64,000 bases of DNA from Limnanthes douglasii subsp. nivea (lineage: Eukaryota; Streptophyta; Magnoliopsida; Brassicales; Limnanthaceae). Every line of letters begins with the position of its first letter. Positions within the stretch are counted from its first letter, which is position 1. The stretch lies in contig JAUPFV010000001.1 in NCBI GenBank assembly GCA_036936605.1, positions 120,846,771 to 120,910,770 on the forward strand, in the 5' to 3' direction. The notes under the pieces are model-generated. The model was not told the origin of the DNA and made no database searches. It saw nothing but the letters and a program-made list of their open reading frames with translations. The translations under genes and the position numbers were made by a program. Positions 23,757 to 35,266 of the stretch are shown here, piece by piece.

Positions 23757-24988
23757 TTAGACATTGTCTTCGGGAGAATCATTGGTGGTAAGAACTGCCT
23801 CATCAGTCTCCTTTATGTTGGAAGAGGCGTGTTCGGTGGCGCCATCTACCGACTCTGTCGGCACATCCTCACAGTAACTTTCATATAGCAACCAGTCGAG
23901 TGATTCACTTACTTTCTCCCCCTGAGCACGAGATTGGTGGTCAAAACAATAATCGGATTCTAAGAAGTCACAGTCCATGGTGACATAGATTCGACGAGTA
24001 ACCGGATTGTAACACCGATGTCCCATTTGATGAACACTGTATCCAACGAATACACACTTTTCAGCACAAGGATTAAGTTTGTTCCGACTAGTTTTAGGGA
24101 TATGAACAAACACCAAACAACCAAAGACACGAGGTGGTAAGGTCATAACAGATAGAATTGTAACTTGGGTGGAAAGTACTTGTAATGGAGTTTTATTTCC
24201 TAGACATTGGGTTGGTAGACGATTTGCAAGATACGTAGCTGTAGCAAGAGCTTCTGGCCAAAGAGAATGAGGAACTCTAGATTCAATCATAATAGCACGA
24301 GTTTTTTCAAGTAAAGTACGATTTTTTCGTTCTGAAGTACCGTTTTGTTTAGGTGTGTTTGGACAAGTGGTTTGATGAATACGACCATTTGTTTTGAAAA
24401 AATTATGCATTGTTTGGTTGACAAACTCTGTTCTATTATCAGAACGGAGAATCTGTATTTTTTTTAAATTGAGTCAAAATCATTTTGTAAAAACAAACAA
24501 ATATTTCTGGTACTTCCGATTTATGTTTCATGAAGTATATCCAAGTCATTCTTGAGAAATCATCCACAAATAAAACAAATTATGTGATTTGATTGTTAGT
24601 GGAACTTGGTGCTGGACCCCAAACATCAGAATGGATTAGCGAAAAAGCATAATCAACTCTAGTATTACTTTGATTAAATGAGACCTTACGATTTTTTGCA
24701 AGAATGCAGGTTTCACATTTCTCATGAATGGAATTATTCAGAAAAAAGACTAGGAAACAAACTCTTAAGATAGCTAAAAGAAGGATGAACAAGTCGTTGG
24801 TGCCATAACCAAAGTTGCCTTTCGGTTGTTCCGTGAGCAAGCATGGCATGTCCCTTATGAACTGCCTCATCAACATAATAGAGACCTCCTTGTTCAGTAC
24901 CACGCCCAATGATCTCCTTCGTATGAATGTCCTGTATAATGCAAAACAATGGATACATAAGAACCACCCAGTTGAGTTGTTTTGTCAC
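23757..24988 (-). pseudogene. copia integrase
   Basis: The GAG-pre-integrase box (LWHQRLVHPSFSYLKSLFPS) is followed by the zinc-binding CETCILAKN. Three acidic landmarks are present: IHSDVWGP, RSDN (near 24440, in another frame) and the Glu in NGTSERKNRTLLEK. The frame breaks at about 24410-24580 and 24740. The C-terminal part ends at a TAA at 23757-23759. In both tandem units the homologous codon is CAA (Gln), so this stop is a private mutation of the main copy. Confidence 0.85.
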
Positions 24989-24992
24989 TTGA

Positions 24993-26281
24993 CTAACAGA
25001 TAATAACTTTAAGGATAGTGAAGGAATGTAGAGGCAGTTTTAAATTTCTATATTTTTTCGAAAAAATAATTGAACCTCCCCTTTTGAATTCACAAATTTC
25101 TCCACTAGTAGTATCAATATGGGATTTCTTTGGAGATGACATGTCACCAAAGTCTTTAGGATCATTAGACATGGTGTCCGTAGCCCCGCAATCAAAGATC
25201 CAATTCATTGATTTCTCAAACCCTTTACCTCCAAGTTTTTCATAGGAGTTCGCCGCCATTCCTCCAAAACCAGTACCACTTCCTTGCTCATTTTTAGTCG
25301 GATCTTCACCGTCAATTGTAGACGAAGCCCATTTGACATTAGATCTGAAATGCTGGTTATTTTTCTCCTTATGACCGTCCTCCCACCATTCTGGATAGCC
25401 AACCAACTGGAAACATGTCTCTTTAGTGTGTTTCTTCATCCTACAATGAGTGCAATACAACTTGGATTTATTTTCTTTCTCTTTGAATCGGAATTTAAAC
25501 CTCTGTGCAAAATCTTTAGCAGCCAAACCCATTCCAATTTCAATCGAGACACTATCATAAGAACTTGATTTTAGTATATTAAGCCTGGCCACTTCCCTTC
25601 GTATTGTAGCATATGTTATTTCCACGGAAGGAAGATGATCCTTTTTCAGGATATCTCTCTTGACTGGTTCCAGCTTGTCATTAATCGCCATTAGCAATTG
25701 ATAGAGTCTTTGTTCTTGAGTCTTCTTATTGTAGATCTGAATGTCTTCTGGGTCTTTCATAGGGTTCGGATCTCGCCTATCTATAGACATCCAGATGTTC
25801 TGCAGTTTGTTCCATATGTCTTCTAGTGTATCGTACCATTGCCTTAATGAATTAGCCCTCTTATGAAGGTCAAACACCTGTAACGAATCTGTACCATAAC
25901 TGTATGTGGTGCTAACCCATCCCAGAGGGCTTTTGCAGTGGGATATTGCGAGACATTATTCACCAAGCTGGATTCAAGATTCTAGATAATCCATGTGAAA
26001 ACACATTGATCATCTTGTTCCCACCTTGTATATGTTTTGTCAGTTTTGGATGGAGGTGTCGGCTCCCCTGTAATGTGAGAACCTCTCCCCCTTCCCCCAA
26101 TTGCTTTCTTTATTAGGTTTTCTCATAGGGCATAGTTGTCACCACCGAGTTTAATCCCTAGGGATAAATTCTCGGGGTTAGTTGTTTGTTGTTGTGTTCC
26201 AAGACCATTTCCCAGAATGGCAACAATCTGCATTGTTAATTCATCAGGGATTTGACTCACCACGACTTCATTGTCAGCCAT
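24993..26281 (-). pseudogene. copia gag and protease start
   Basis: The gag start (ATG 26281, beginning MADNEVVVSQIPDELTMQ) is 38 bases inside the primer site. A TGA at 26123-26125 replaces a Trp codon in the KLGGDNYALW motif. A 294-codon frame (24993-25877) holds the rest of the UBN2-type gag. The CCHC zinc knuckle CTHCRMKKHTKETC is at about 25425-25465. The protease region WIFDCGATDTMS follows, where the usual Asp-Ser-Gly reads Asp-Cys-Gly. The catalytic Asp is kept. Confidence 0.8.
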
Positions 26282-26319
26282 CTTTGTTGAGGATGTTCAG
26301 AATTCCCAGAATCACATGT

Positions 26320-26331
26320 GCTCTGATACCA
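26320..26331 (-). promoter_or_regulatory. copia primer-binding site (initiator tRNA-Met type)
   Basis: The minus strand reads TGGTATCAGAGC immediately inside the 5' LTR. This is the usual sequence complementary to the 3' end of plant initiator tRNA-Met. The same sequence precedes the LTRs at 21133 and 21642. Confidence 0.85.
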
Positions 26332-26609
26332 TGTTAACATGCACATGTTCTACGTAGCATCTCAGAGAAATAGCCGCCAGGAAGCGGCTAGGGTTTTGTG
26401 TTTATTAGAGAATCTTTTTTTATTATTATAATGCAAACCCAAGTAAGGCTCTCAATATATAGAGAACTTAGAGGCCTATACAAGGAAACTTAATACACTG
26501 AATATTCTAACACATTATAATATCAAAACATGCTAATCTCAGTAACACACTTCCCTCCATCACCTTCATAGTCACTCTCTTCGTTTCTTGTGCACTGAAT
26601 ATTCTGACA
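26332..26609 (-). repeat. copia 5' LTR
   Basis: This 278-bp LTR has ends TGTTAACATG and TTCTGACA on plus (one substitution from TAACA) and is almost identical to 21642-21916. The flanking CTACA at 26610-26614 matches 20621-20625, not the bases left of 21642. The second boundary of the insertion is therefore at 20626. Confidence 0.85.
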
Positions 26610-26639
26610 CTACACCACTAAAAAAAGTAAAACAATGGT

Positions 26640-29600
26640 TACAAAAGGACTAATGGGATTCATGCCACCTTGACCGGAAGAACCTTCTCCTTCGGTTCTC
26701 CTTACAACAACATCCTCTATCATAATAACATCTATAGTATTCACTAGCAGTGGACAACAAAATAACTTGCCTATAAACAAAGTTACTAGCCCAACAACAT
26801 CCCTTTGGTCACCATCTTCTTTGGAAAATTAGAGAAACTCCCACCTCTCTGTATCCATAATATGCTTATACATTTGATAACCATTTTTTCGTGACCGTTA
26901 TTAGAAGCTCGTGCTTAGGGAAACTAGCCCAATCTTGCATCTTGGGTATCTCATCTTTAGGAACATAGTTTTATAAAGTATCTAACTTGATATCTGTACA
27001 CTCTACATGAAGTTGCAGTATAAGTATTTTCTCAGCCTTGTACATCGCATCATTGGTTGCTTCAAGGATAACTTTATCAAAACAGCTACTAGTTCAGCTC
27101 GTTCAGTATGTTCAGCCACCTTCTTACGGGACAAGTCATCCTCTAGTTGTACTCGCAACTTTTCTTTCTTAAATTGGGTCATAGTATCTTTGGCTTCACG
27201 CTCCTCCCGTACTTTGGGTAATTCAATATCGATTTCCTTTAACTTGTTATGAAATGAGGAGAGAGATTCAACATAGACTAAACTCACTTTATATTAAACC
27301 CTCTGAAGCCAATACAAGAAATATATTATTCAGTGATTTCCTTGAACAAACCATGGAGCCTTGAAATCATCCAGACCTTGCGGACACTTGATCTTCAAGC
27401 CGACTCACGACTTTGGCTACAAATTGGATCTCAACCTTTGGTACCATTTAGGTCACCCATGTATGCTTAATATATACCTTTAACGTTTTTTTTAGCATCC
27501 CACTCTACTTGCAGGGCCTCCTTTAGTTATGGGTTTTCCTCAAGTGGCTCACAAACAACCTTCAATATTGGCCGAAGATCAGCCATGAAATTGGCTAGGG
27601 TATGGCAGATATGACACAATGTAGTCAAGGCATTCAATAGTGTCTACAATGATAAAGCTATAAACACACAAGGGAAAATAAAGCTTAAAATTACCTCTAC
27701 ACTAAGGTTCAACTATCTCTTAGCCAAGTTCATGAGTAATAGATGGCAAAGAAACTTCCTCATTATGGTTGGCGTAATAAACTGGCGTACAACCTCAGGA
27801 TTTTATTTCAATGCAAACACAAGTGATCCAGATTGCCTAATCATATCCATCTTAAGGGTTCCTTCATTTACACATCAAGTTTGCACATATAATCAACACA
27901 TATTGGAAGGTGGAAGAACTTATGACATTAACTGTAAGACATTCTCCCGTCATGAAAGCAGCATCCACCATTGCCTCATGGGCACCTAGACTTGCAATCT
28001 CTTTTTCCCTAGACTTCTCATCTTTCAACAACCAAATGGCCAGTCAAATTTGGTTATTCACCCATAATAACAAAAAACTTTAAGACCTTGGGTTCTTCAG
28101 TTATTGCCACGTTGGCAGGATCCATATTCAGTCTTATAATAATACTTGTGGTATTCGGTTTCACAATGGACACGATTGGAACCTTTTGCTCAACTAACTA
28201 CTTGGTCTTCACAACAGCACTTTCACCAGTTTTGACCTTTTTTGTAGTGGAGAAACCTTCGCCAACAGATCCATTATGCTTTTTACTAATCACCTACCCC
28301 AACAAACGATCAATCTTAGTTTCAGCATTATCGATTTCCTTTTTTCATCTTCTCTTTGAATGCTGCCTTCAGATTTACCTCATTCATGGGATCTTTCCAT
28401 TCCTTTCTCAAATGAGAAGTTTGACTACTGGTTATGGACTTTTTTAGTAATTACAAGATTTTAGTCAGGTAGGAGAAAATTGGTTAATCATGGTCAACTC
28501 CACTTCTGTGTATATCAACTCTTCTCCAATAGTGATAAACTTGACATCACTAGTCTTAGTTTGGCTTGGCAACCCTGCAGTGACACACTTACGATCGGCT
28601 GTTTCATCAGTAAAACTTTCTACTATATTTACCTCATTCCGATGAAGAATTTATGTTTAAGTCTCAGAGAAGCTATGGTCATTTTACATCTTTATGCCTA
28701 TTCTCTAACATCTTTAAAACTATAAATGTATCATCCAAACCCTCCACAACAAAGGTCTTGGAAATTGTAGCTTCAGCAACATGTTCAACTACCACTACAA
28801 CCCTATAATTCGACCCAACACTTTTACTTTTAGGTCTCCAGAACCAGTCCCAGAAGTTTTAACATATTTAGTAAGGGATGCATCATACTCTTTATTTTCA
28901 GCCTTATTCCTCCTATTGTATTTCTCTACTTTACTACACGTAGACCTTGTCTAAGCACCTTTAATTAGCTCAGTTTTCGCTAGAACAAGCTTCACGACAG
29001 CCTTATTTCGTGGATATTGCAAGACTGCAAGCTTCTTTCCCAAAACAACATTTTTTCATTTCATAAGACATCAACAACTTTGGAAAATGTTTTATGAAGA
29101 GTATTTTCCTCGTCACCTTCGGCTCCTACATGATATTTGTACACAGGAAACATCCAAAGGAAGATGCATTCAACCATAAGACAGTGACAATAAAAATTTC
29201 AGGCACAAGAATTGATCTATACAAATACCATCATTGAGAAGCCTCCCTCACCAACTCAGCATAATACACTTTGTTATCTGGTGCTTTTCCTAGAAATACT
29301 TTCCTTACAACAATCAAAATAAATAAGATGCCTAGTTAAAAATACAACTCATTTCCAGTGTAAAACTCGCAACGAAAGGAAGTACAAGGATAAATGACTT
29401 ACTCTTCAAATTCAAAATGAGTGCATAATATCTTCTTATCTTTACACCCAGTTTCCCAGTTGTCAGAGACGTATACAAATTCTTTCTCCCGAGACTTATC
29501 AAAATATAGAAGGTCAGCAAGAATTTTGGCCATCTCGTTCATCACAAAGTAGAAGTGTTGACTGAGACTTCACTCAATGATTTGTTCACCGCCAGAATCT

Positions 29601-30101
29601 TCTCACGCTAAATTGTGTGTACACTCTCTTAGACAGGATATTGATTGCCATTAAAATTCTCTAGGTATTCAGTACTAGCTGACTCGAACAAATTTGGATA
29701 TCCATAAAGAACTTCAACAGGTCTTGGCTTACAAGAAGCTGAAGCCTCATATCCAAAATATATGTGAAGAACGCAATTTAGAAGCAATCATTGAACGAAT
29801 TCTCACCCTCTACTAGGAACTGAACCTCTATATTTTCTTAAAGCTCTCACTATTCCAACTGTCACCCCGGATCAGGTTCATCAATGTATTTATATCTAGC
29901 ATGTGTTATACTTTGGGTTTCAATGGAACTTAGAAAATTATGAACATACATCAGTTTGGCTGGTCAACTTGTATCAATAGGAACTATGGCAGGAGATCTA
30001 ATTGGTATCACCGCAATAATAGAATATGCACTCTCTTAATAAGTAGATTGGATAACACCAAACGGTACAATAGCCACCATCGCTACTCTCTTCTTTGACA
30101 T
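26640..30101 (-). pseudogene. T2 antisense accessory gene, decayed
   Basis: The minus-strand start MSKKRVAMVAIVPFG (ATG 30101) is soon stopped. Near 29400-29540 a 62-codon frame overlaps a piece reading MNEMAKILADLLYFDKSREK, then FVYVSDNWETG. This is related to IVNDLLESDKKWRKQFLF...HWEIG of the left-edge gene and to IVDDLLEDDKFWKEKIVFVS of T3. A candidate intron (29290-29403, GTAAGT to TTCTAG) lies about 19 residues after the Trp-Glu pair. A Lys/Glu-rich coiled-coil-like 94-codon frame (27003-27287) forms the C-terminal part. It is badly broken and its function is unknown. Confidence 0.5.
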
Positions 30102-30421
30102 TTTTCTCTTTCAGCTTCCTCCATCCAACGATGACGTCGATTCATTTTATTATAATTGATAAAGCGGTGAAGACCCAAACATCGCACTTGTTACAAGGTC
30201 CCCTTCATGGTAAAATGTATCTTTTAAACTATATTGTTACCATCTTTCACTCACATCAACACTCAAGTAAAATCGATGGAATTGGTAATCAAGAAATAAT
30301 TTGATTAACTCAACAAGCTTTCATATTATTGGAAGTTGAGAACGAGATAGAAAAGAATACAAAGTTAAGTTCAATAATAAAGAATAATGAAAAAACAAAA
30401 AAAATTAAAATAGGTAGGTCG

Positions 30422-30430
30422 TATTTATAC
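30422..30430 (-). promoter_or_regulatory. TATA box for the T2 antisense gene
   Basis: The minus strand reads GTATAAATACGACC about 320 bases upstream of the ATG at 30101. The core TATAAATAC is identical to the box of the left-edge antisense gene. Confidence 0.4.
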
Positions 30431-30880
30431 TTTCAAGTGTGAAATTTTGACCTTTATATGTTTTTTTTAAAATTCAACAATGGAAATATAATTGCATGAT
30501 AATGGCTTGGAATCACCACATGTGGAACGCTCTAACATTAGGAGACCAAGAACCCGGATATATTGAACCTTACTTCACTCATACAATATGTCATTACTCT
30601 AACATCTCCAACAACATATTTTTATTTAATTTCAATCAACCCTCCAATTCAACTACAATTTCAGCTACGACCATGTATTATTTCAAAACCAAGTAGATTC
30701 GGCTATATATTTATTTTACAGGTACATACATACGAACATAGTACAATAGATAAATGATACATTCGACTAATATGAACTTGAAGTATTTGACGTCTCAGTA
30801 AAGTCGAATTTTCATCTATTTTATTTACTCATCTACTGCTCCGACAATTATGGATTACTTTTTTTTTCATCCTTAAAATG

Positions 30881-30892
30881 ACTAGGGGCTAC
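30881..30892 (+). promoter_or_regulatory. possible T2 polypurine tract
   Basis: ACTAGGGGCTAC resembles the tracts before the LTRs at 52795 (GGGGGGCTAC) and, on minus, at 42951 (AAGGGGCTAC). The following LTR start would be TCTTTTATAC, so the TG end is not preserved. The 3' LTR is not confirmed. Confidence 0.4.
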
Positions 30893-30999
30893 TCTTTTAT
30901 ACTTGGGCGCAAGCCTCAGTAGTTTGAAGCTTTTATAAGATCATGTTGGTTTGTCATATATTCTAACAAATCTAGCAGGATGTTGCGTGTATGTATATA

Positions 31000-31590
31000 T
31001 CTGAATGAAAATAATATCTAAATTTCTATCTAGTTTTGACATTTAAAATTAATGTTTTTGTATTTCTTCCCACTAGTCTCAATATTTTTTTGTCTAATCT
31101 TTTAATCTATGCCCTGAGGTCATACATAGTAGGACCTTCATTTTAATAGGATCGATATAATCATTAGATATCATACTTATTCCATCTTTTACAACCACTT
31201 GGAGTATATGACCTAAACATCTAGTGCAAAACATTTGAAAAAAATCAAGTTGCAATCATTTGAGAAAAATCAGGTTTGCAATCATTTTTAACTAACTCAA
31301 TAGCTAAATCATTCACATATGCATTATCAAATGAAATTGATACATTTTTAATTTTAATTTTAAAATTAGTAAAGTGGTCTCATGTCCAAGATGTAATCTT
31401 CATAGATTTGAACTGTTATTGTTAGCGATACCTGTAGCATGAGAATAATGTAATTCAAAGATTGGGTTTTCTACACTAGTTTCTATGGGTTCATGCATAT
31501 TAACATTATAATCATAAGAATTTAGGTCTATATTAGCCCTAGGTTGAGTTGGGATATTTGACCACTTTCTGTTTAATTTCATTTAAAGAT
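31000..31590 (-). pseudogene. possible hAT transposase relic
   Basis: The minus strand contains MKLNRKWSNIPTQPRANIDL, then KNVSISFDNAYVNDLAIELV. The second segment resembles the hAT motif KIFSITLDNASAND near the catalytic core. Further pieces are broken by stops. The match is short and made by eye. No terminal repeats were identified. Confidence 0.35.
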
Positions 31591-31952
31591 TTTTTTCAAA
31601 AGTATGAAAAAACTAATAAATGAAACAAATATCATACAATAGCGCAAATCACCATTGATCCTCCACCTCCAAGAAAATTTTATTGGGTAGATCGATTTTT
31701 CATTTTGATCGAATATTATATAATAAGATATTGGTTTAAGAGATAATAGTAGTTATTTTTAGTAATTATATTTGAGAAATTTGGGAAGAACAATATTGTT
31801 TGGGAGATGATTTGAGAGATGAATAAGAAATAGAGGAGTTTTTTCTCTATTTATAGAGAATAACCTGTAAAAAAAACAATCTTCGCCAAAAAACTGATTT
31901 TTTTTTATTAAAACAGACATATGTTTCCCTAATGGGTAGGACTCTAATTTGG

Positions 31953-31962
31953 CTATAAATAT
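31953..31962 (+). promoter_or_regulatory. possible TATA box before an unassigned ORF
   Basis: CTATAAATAT lies on plus about 190 bases before the ATG at 32141. The intervening sequence is a CT-rich leader. Confidence 0.35.
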
Positions 31963-32049
31963 GATGTTTATTCTTCATATTTCTCATACCTTCATTTTAA
32001 TACTACTAAACTTCAAATTACTCTTCAAATATTCTTTTCTCAATTCATA

Positions 32050-33210
32050 TTTGGAATAAATCCAAAGAAAAATCTAAAAACACCAAAAAAATTGTCCCAA
32101 AAAAATCCTCATCGAGGAGAAGAAGAGTCAAGATAGCGTCAATGGAAGATGCATCTAAATATATGCAAGTAGAATCAAGTGAGGATATTCAAGATGGCCC
32201 CAATGATGATGAACACGTTCTTAACAGGATGGTTTCGAGTGGAATCATTATAAAATCGGGTATGTTTTTTAACAATGATGACTTGTAAGATGACATATGT
32301 ATGCAAGTGTTTTTTAATCTTCTCAAAGACGTGATTGGTTGGTTTGTTTTAGCCAAATTTAGTTGCAACTAGTATATAGAAAGAGTACAACAATTTTATT
32401 CAAGTTTAAGTATAATTCTGAACGATGGATCTAATTTGGGGATGAGCTACACAATTAATGATACGTCTTATAGTTTTTCAAAACTGATATAAAACAGAAT
32501 TTCGTTTGCATCGACATGATATTTTTGGAGTTCCTATAGGGTCATTATGTTATCCAGGTAAGAATTAGCCTAATGATTGACCTATAAAGTTGGATGAAGC
32601 AGTCACAATGCTGAATAATTGTAGACCACAACCAATGGTTCACGGTAATTTAGAGCTAGTAGACATAATCTGGATGGAATTCAAAAATTAACTTTGAAAT
32701 GGTTTAATACTTGTTTCGTTCCTAATAATAATTATTCAAACTTTTTTCGTATCTTCAAGCATTTATAACTACTACTATAGCATCTGGACACATAATAAAT
32801 TTTACCAAATTTGATCATTAGGCATATGGATAATAAGTCAGATGCTTGAGAATAAGGGGGTAAATGTTACTAGGTGTGTTGACTGTCATATTCAGTGGGG
32901 TTCTAGTATAAGAAAGACATATTTAAGAAGCCAAAAGATATATTCTTATGATGGAAAAATCTATGGTAGTTCTATAAAAGTTTTATGGATATATTGGAAC
33001 AATTTTGGAAATTAAAGGGATATAATGCACATAATCTCCCTCAAGATTAGGCGAGGCCAATCGGGCACGATGAGATATAAAATTCGAACACTTCTAATAT
33101 TGGTAGTTCTTCTCATCAACCTGAAAGGATATTATTCGACCGCAATATATGGAATGCATGTATGCTCAAAATGTGACTCAATAAGAAAGAATCGAGAATT
33201 AATTTGGTGA
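32050..33210 (+). pseudogene. unassigned broken ORF, transposon-protein-like
   Basis: The open frame through 32286 gives a Lys/Arg/Ser-rich N-terminus (KKSSSRRRRVKIAS) and an acidic stretch (VESSEDIQDGPNDDE). After a stop, a piece with YIERVQQFYSSLSI follows. This resembles the R-V-x-x-FY-x-x-L motif of the 'putative plant transposon protein' domain found near plant retrotransposons. A 61-codon frame lies at 33025-33210. The gene is broken. It may be another transposon accessory gene, but I cannot link it to the antisense family. Confidence 0.3.
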
Positions 33211-35109
33211 ATTTTGGCAACAACCAGAAGCATGTGCAGAGTGACTTGTAATGTCAAAGTGAATGTATATGACTAACAGTTAAAAGGTTATCGTTTTGGA
33301 TGCTCCATTTCTTCCTCCATATCCTCCAACAACACAATTTTTTGACGATGAAGACCCTACAACATCACAATAGTTATGATGACCTAGTTTTTTTATTTGA
33401 TTGTATTAAACATTTTTTGCTATGTTTTTCCATTTTACTATATTAAGCATTGTTATTATTTTGTGTAGTTAATCTATAGTCTTGTTTTATTTGTATGAAT
33501 ATTAAATATATTTCTGTGTTAATTAAACATCTTTTTAATTTTATTTTGTTATTTACTATTGTACACGTAGTGTATGCATATATAGACAATTCTAACCACT
33601 TTAAATTGTTGTATAAGTATATCATTCCAACAACTTTAAAGATATAGTTGAAAAATTAATAAACTATTAGTTTAAAGATCTAATAAACTATTTAAAATAT
33701 CTAAAGTATAGTTGCAAGATCTAATATAGTTTAAAGATCTAATAAACTACTTCAAATATCTAATAATTGAAAGATTTAAAGTTGTAAATATTCCAACAAC
33801 TTAAAGCTATAGTTGAAAGCTAAAGATAAGTCAATTTGGTATCTAACTTCTCTGATATCTTATTGTAGAAATTTTTCTTACTTCAAACATGACAATTAGA
33901 CATATCTTTAGAGATAAAAACAATGCAGTTTATTGGATTGCTAAACTATTTCTGAAATCCACGAAAAATTTAGACTTCAACCGTACCCAAGCTCCTGCCT
34001 CACTAAGGACAATTACTTTTCTAGAAAGTCTGGAAGTAGGCTACATTAGAACTGAAGAAAACTAGTATCAATGGTGCATATGAATTCAAGATTTATTCTA
34101 CAACTTCTTTACTCTAAAATTTCTAACTTTTGAATAGTAGGTATTACTTGACTAATTTCTAAATTTTATTATAGGTTATTGTTCAAATAACAAGTTCATC
34201 AACATGAGGAGCATCATACACCAAGGAAGGATATAGAGAGTAAGATTCAAACAAAGTGAAGTTCTCTAGATTCTAGATGAGTACCTGAGATTTTCCAGTA
34301 GTAGTCGGGTCTCCGAGTTAAGTTTAAGACGATGAAATATTGAGTTATAACTCTTCTGACACCCAAATACCAGTTTCTCGCAATCTTTATCTTCAATTAC
34401 GAAATCCCACTTTAACTTCTGAACAGAGTTGTAGATACCAATGAAGAAAAAAATAGTAAGAATTAATCAAGAATTGAAGAAGACCTTGGACTATTTGAAG
34501 TTTTTTAGTCGAAGTCGGCCTTCTGAGCTAAGATTAAGGCGATGTGATCCTGAATTAAAACTCGAACGATACTCATATATCAGCATCTCTCATATAAAAC
34601 TCGAACGACACACAAGCTTGAATGAGGTGGTATTAATTGGGAAGAAGAAATATATCAGCTAAAAAAGAAGAAACATAATTGCTAGAGAGATGAACAAATA
34701 TAGTTTTTAAGGACGAGACTTTCTAGGCCATATATTTTCCCTCAATTTTCTCCTAAAATGAAAAGATGAGTAGCTGGAGAGAAAAAAAAATTGTCTGAGT
34801 CTTCCACTTTAACCAAAGAAAAAGTCAAAAGTTACAAAGATTCAGAATCTAAGTTTTAACTATCCAAAAAAGATAGATGTGGGTTACTTAGGGCATCTTG
34901 TTTTTGTTTTAAAAATGCTTTCATGAGCAGCCCGGTCACGTTTGTTGAGCTCCTTCGTCCGTTTTAAAAAACCTAATTTTCTTTTCAAATGGAACAATTT
35001 TCATAAATATTTTTTTTTAAATATAGTTGAAAAATCTAATAAACTATTAAAAAATCTAATAAACTATTTTAAATATCTAAATAAAATTATAAAAAATATC
35101 AGAACACAC
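33211..35109. other. unassigned stretch with a degenerate 205-bp duplication
   Basis: No gene was recognised. A segment near 34295-34350 (AGTCGGGTCTCCGAGTTAAG...) recurs in diverged form near 34508-34565 (AGTCGGCCTTCTGAGCTAAG...), suggesting an old duplication of about 205-210 bp. The stretch at 33620-33790 is rich in short AATAAACTATT-type repeats. Confidence 0.4.
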
Positions 35110-35213
35110 AAGGTGACAGGTTCAGCGAAAGCATATGTAGAAGGACTCGAACTCATTACCTTTGATCACAAGCATGCCATACTCAACCAACTCGGCTACC
35201 CCCTTGGGGCCTC
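35110..35213 (-). repeat. tRNA-derived SINE-like fragment
   Basis: The minus strand contains TAGCCGAGTTGG, which fits the Pol III A box. GTTCGAGTCC, which fits the B box, lies about 40 bases downstream. The T-arm and acceptor stems do not pair properly, so this is not a functional tRNA gene. The region downstream runs into T/A-rich sequence, as in SINE tails. Family and full limits are unknown. Confidence 0.5.
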
Positions 35214-35266
35214 AATTATTTGGTTTATAATATAAATGGTTTGATTTGGGCATACCAATTAACTTT

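Larger units (their letters stand above)
20626..26609 (-). mobile_element. copia element with four LTR copies and one target duplication
   Basis: This is a minus-strand Ty1/copia element (gag, integrase, RT, RNase H) between a 3' LTR (21642-21916) and a 5' LTR (26332-26609). Two further truncated LTRs, each with a short chimeric inner piece, follow beyond the 3' LTR (20626-21132 and 21133-21641). The outer limits of the whole structure are flanked by CTACA on both sides (20621-20625 and 26610-26614). This marks 20626-26609 as one insertion. Short LTRs of about 277 bp and an initiator-Met-type primer site suggest an Ale/Retrofit-like lineage, which is an inference. It sits in the 3' region of T2. 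Confidence 0.85.
14093..30892 (+). mobile_element. T2: Tat-like gypsy element split by a copia insertion
   Basis: The parts run in one orientation. They are the primer-binding site (14093), gag (14175-15330), protease, RT, RNase H and integrase (16500-19700), a degenerate tandem-repeat zone (19961-20420), the inserted copia element (20626-26609), an antisense gene on minus (26640-30101) with a TATA box, and a polypurine-like ACTAGGGGCTAC ending at 30892. Leaving out the copia insertion, the internal region is about 10.8 kb, in keeping with Tat-lineage elements. LTRs are not confidently resolved. Confidence 0.65.

Noticed and set aside
28088..28447. A 119-codon plus-strand frame with membrane-like hydrophobic stretches
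   Set aside because: It lies opposite the decayed T2 antisense gene. The hydrophobic look is the complement of a Lys/Glu-rich coding strand, and no family match is apparent.
35130..35210. A genuine tRNA gene on the minus strand
   Set aside because: The A and B boxes fit, but the T-stem and acceptor stem have too many mismatches. A SINE-type pseudo-tRNA explains it better.
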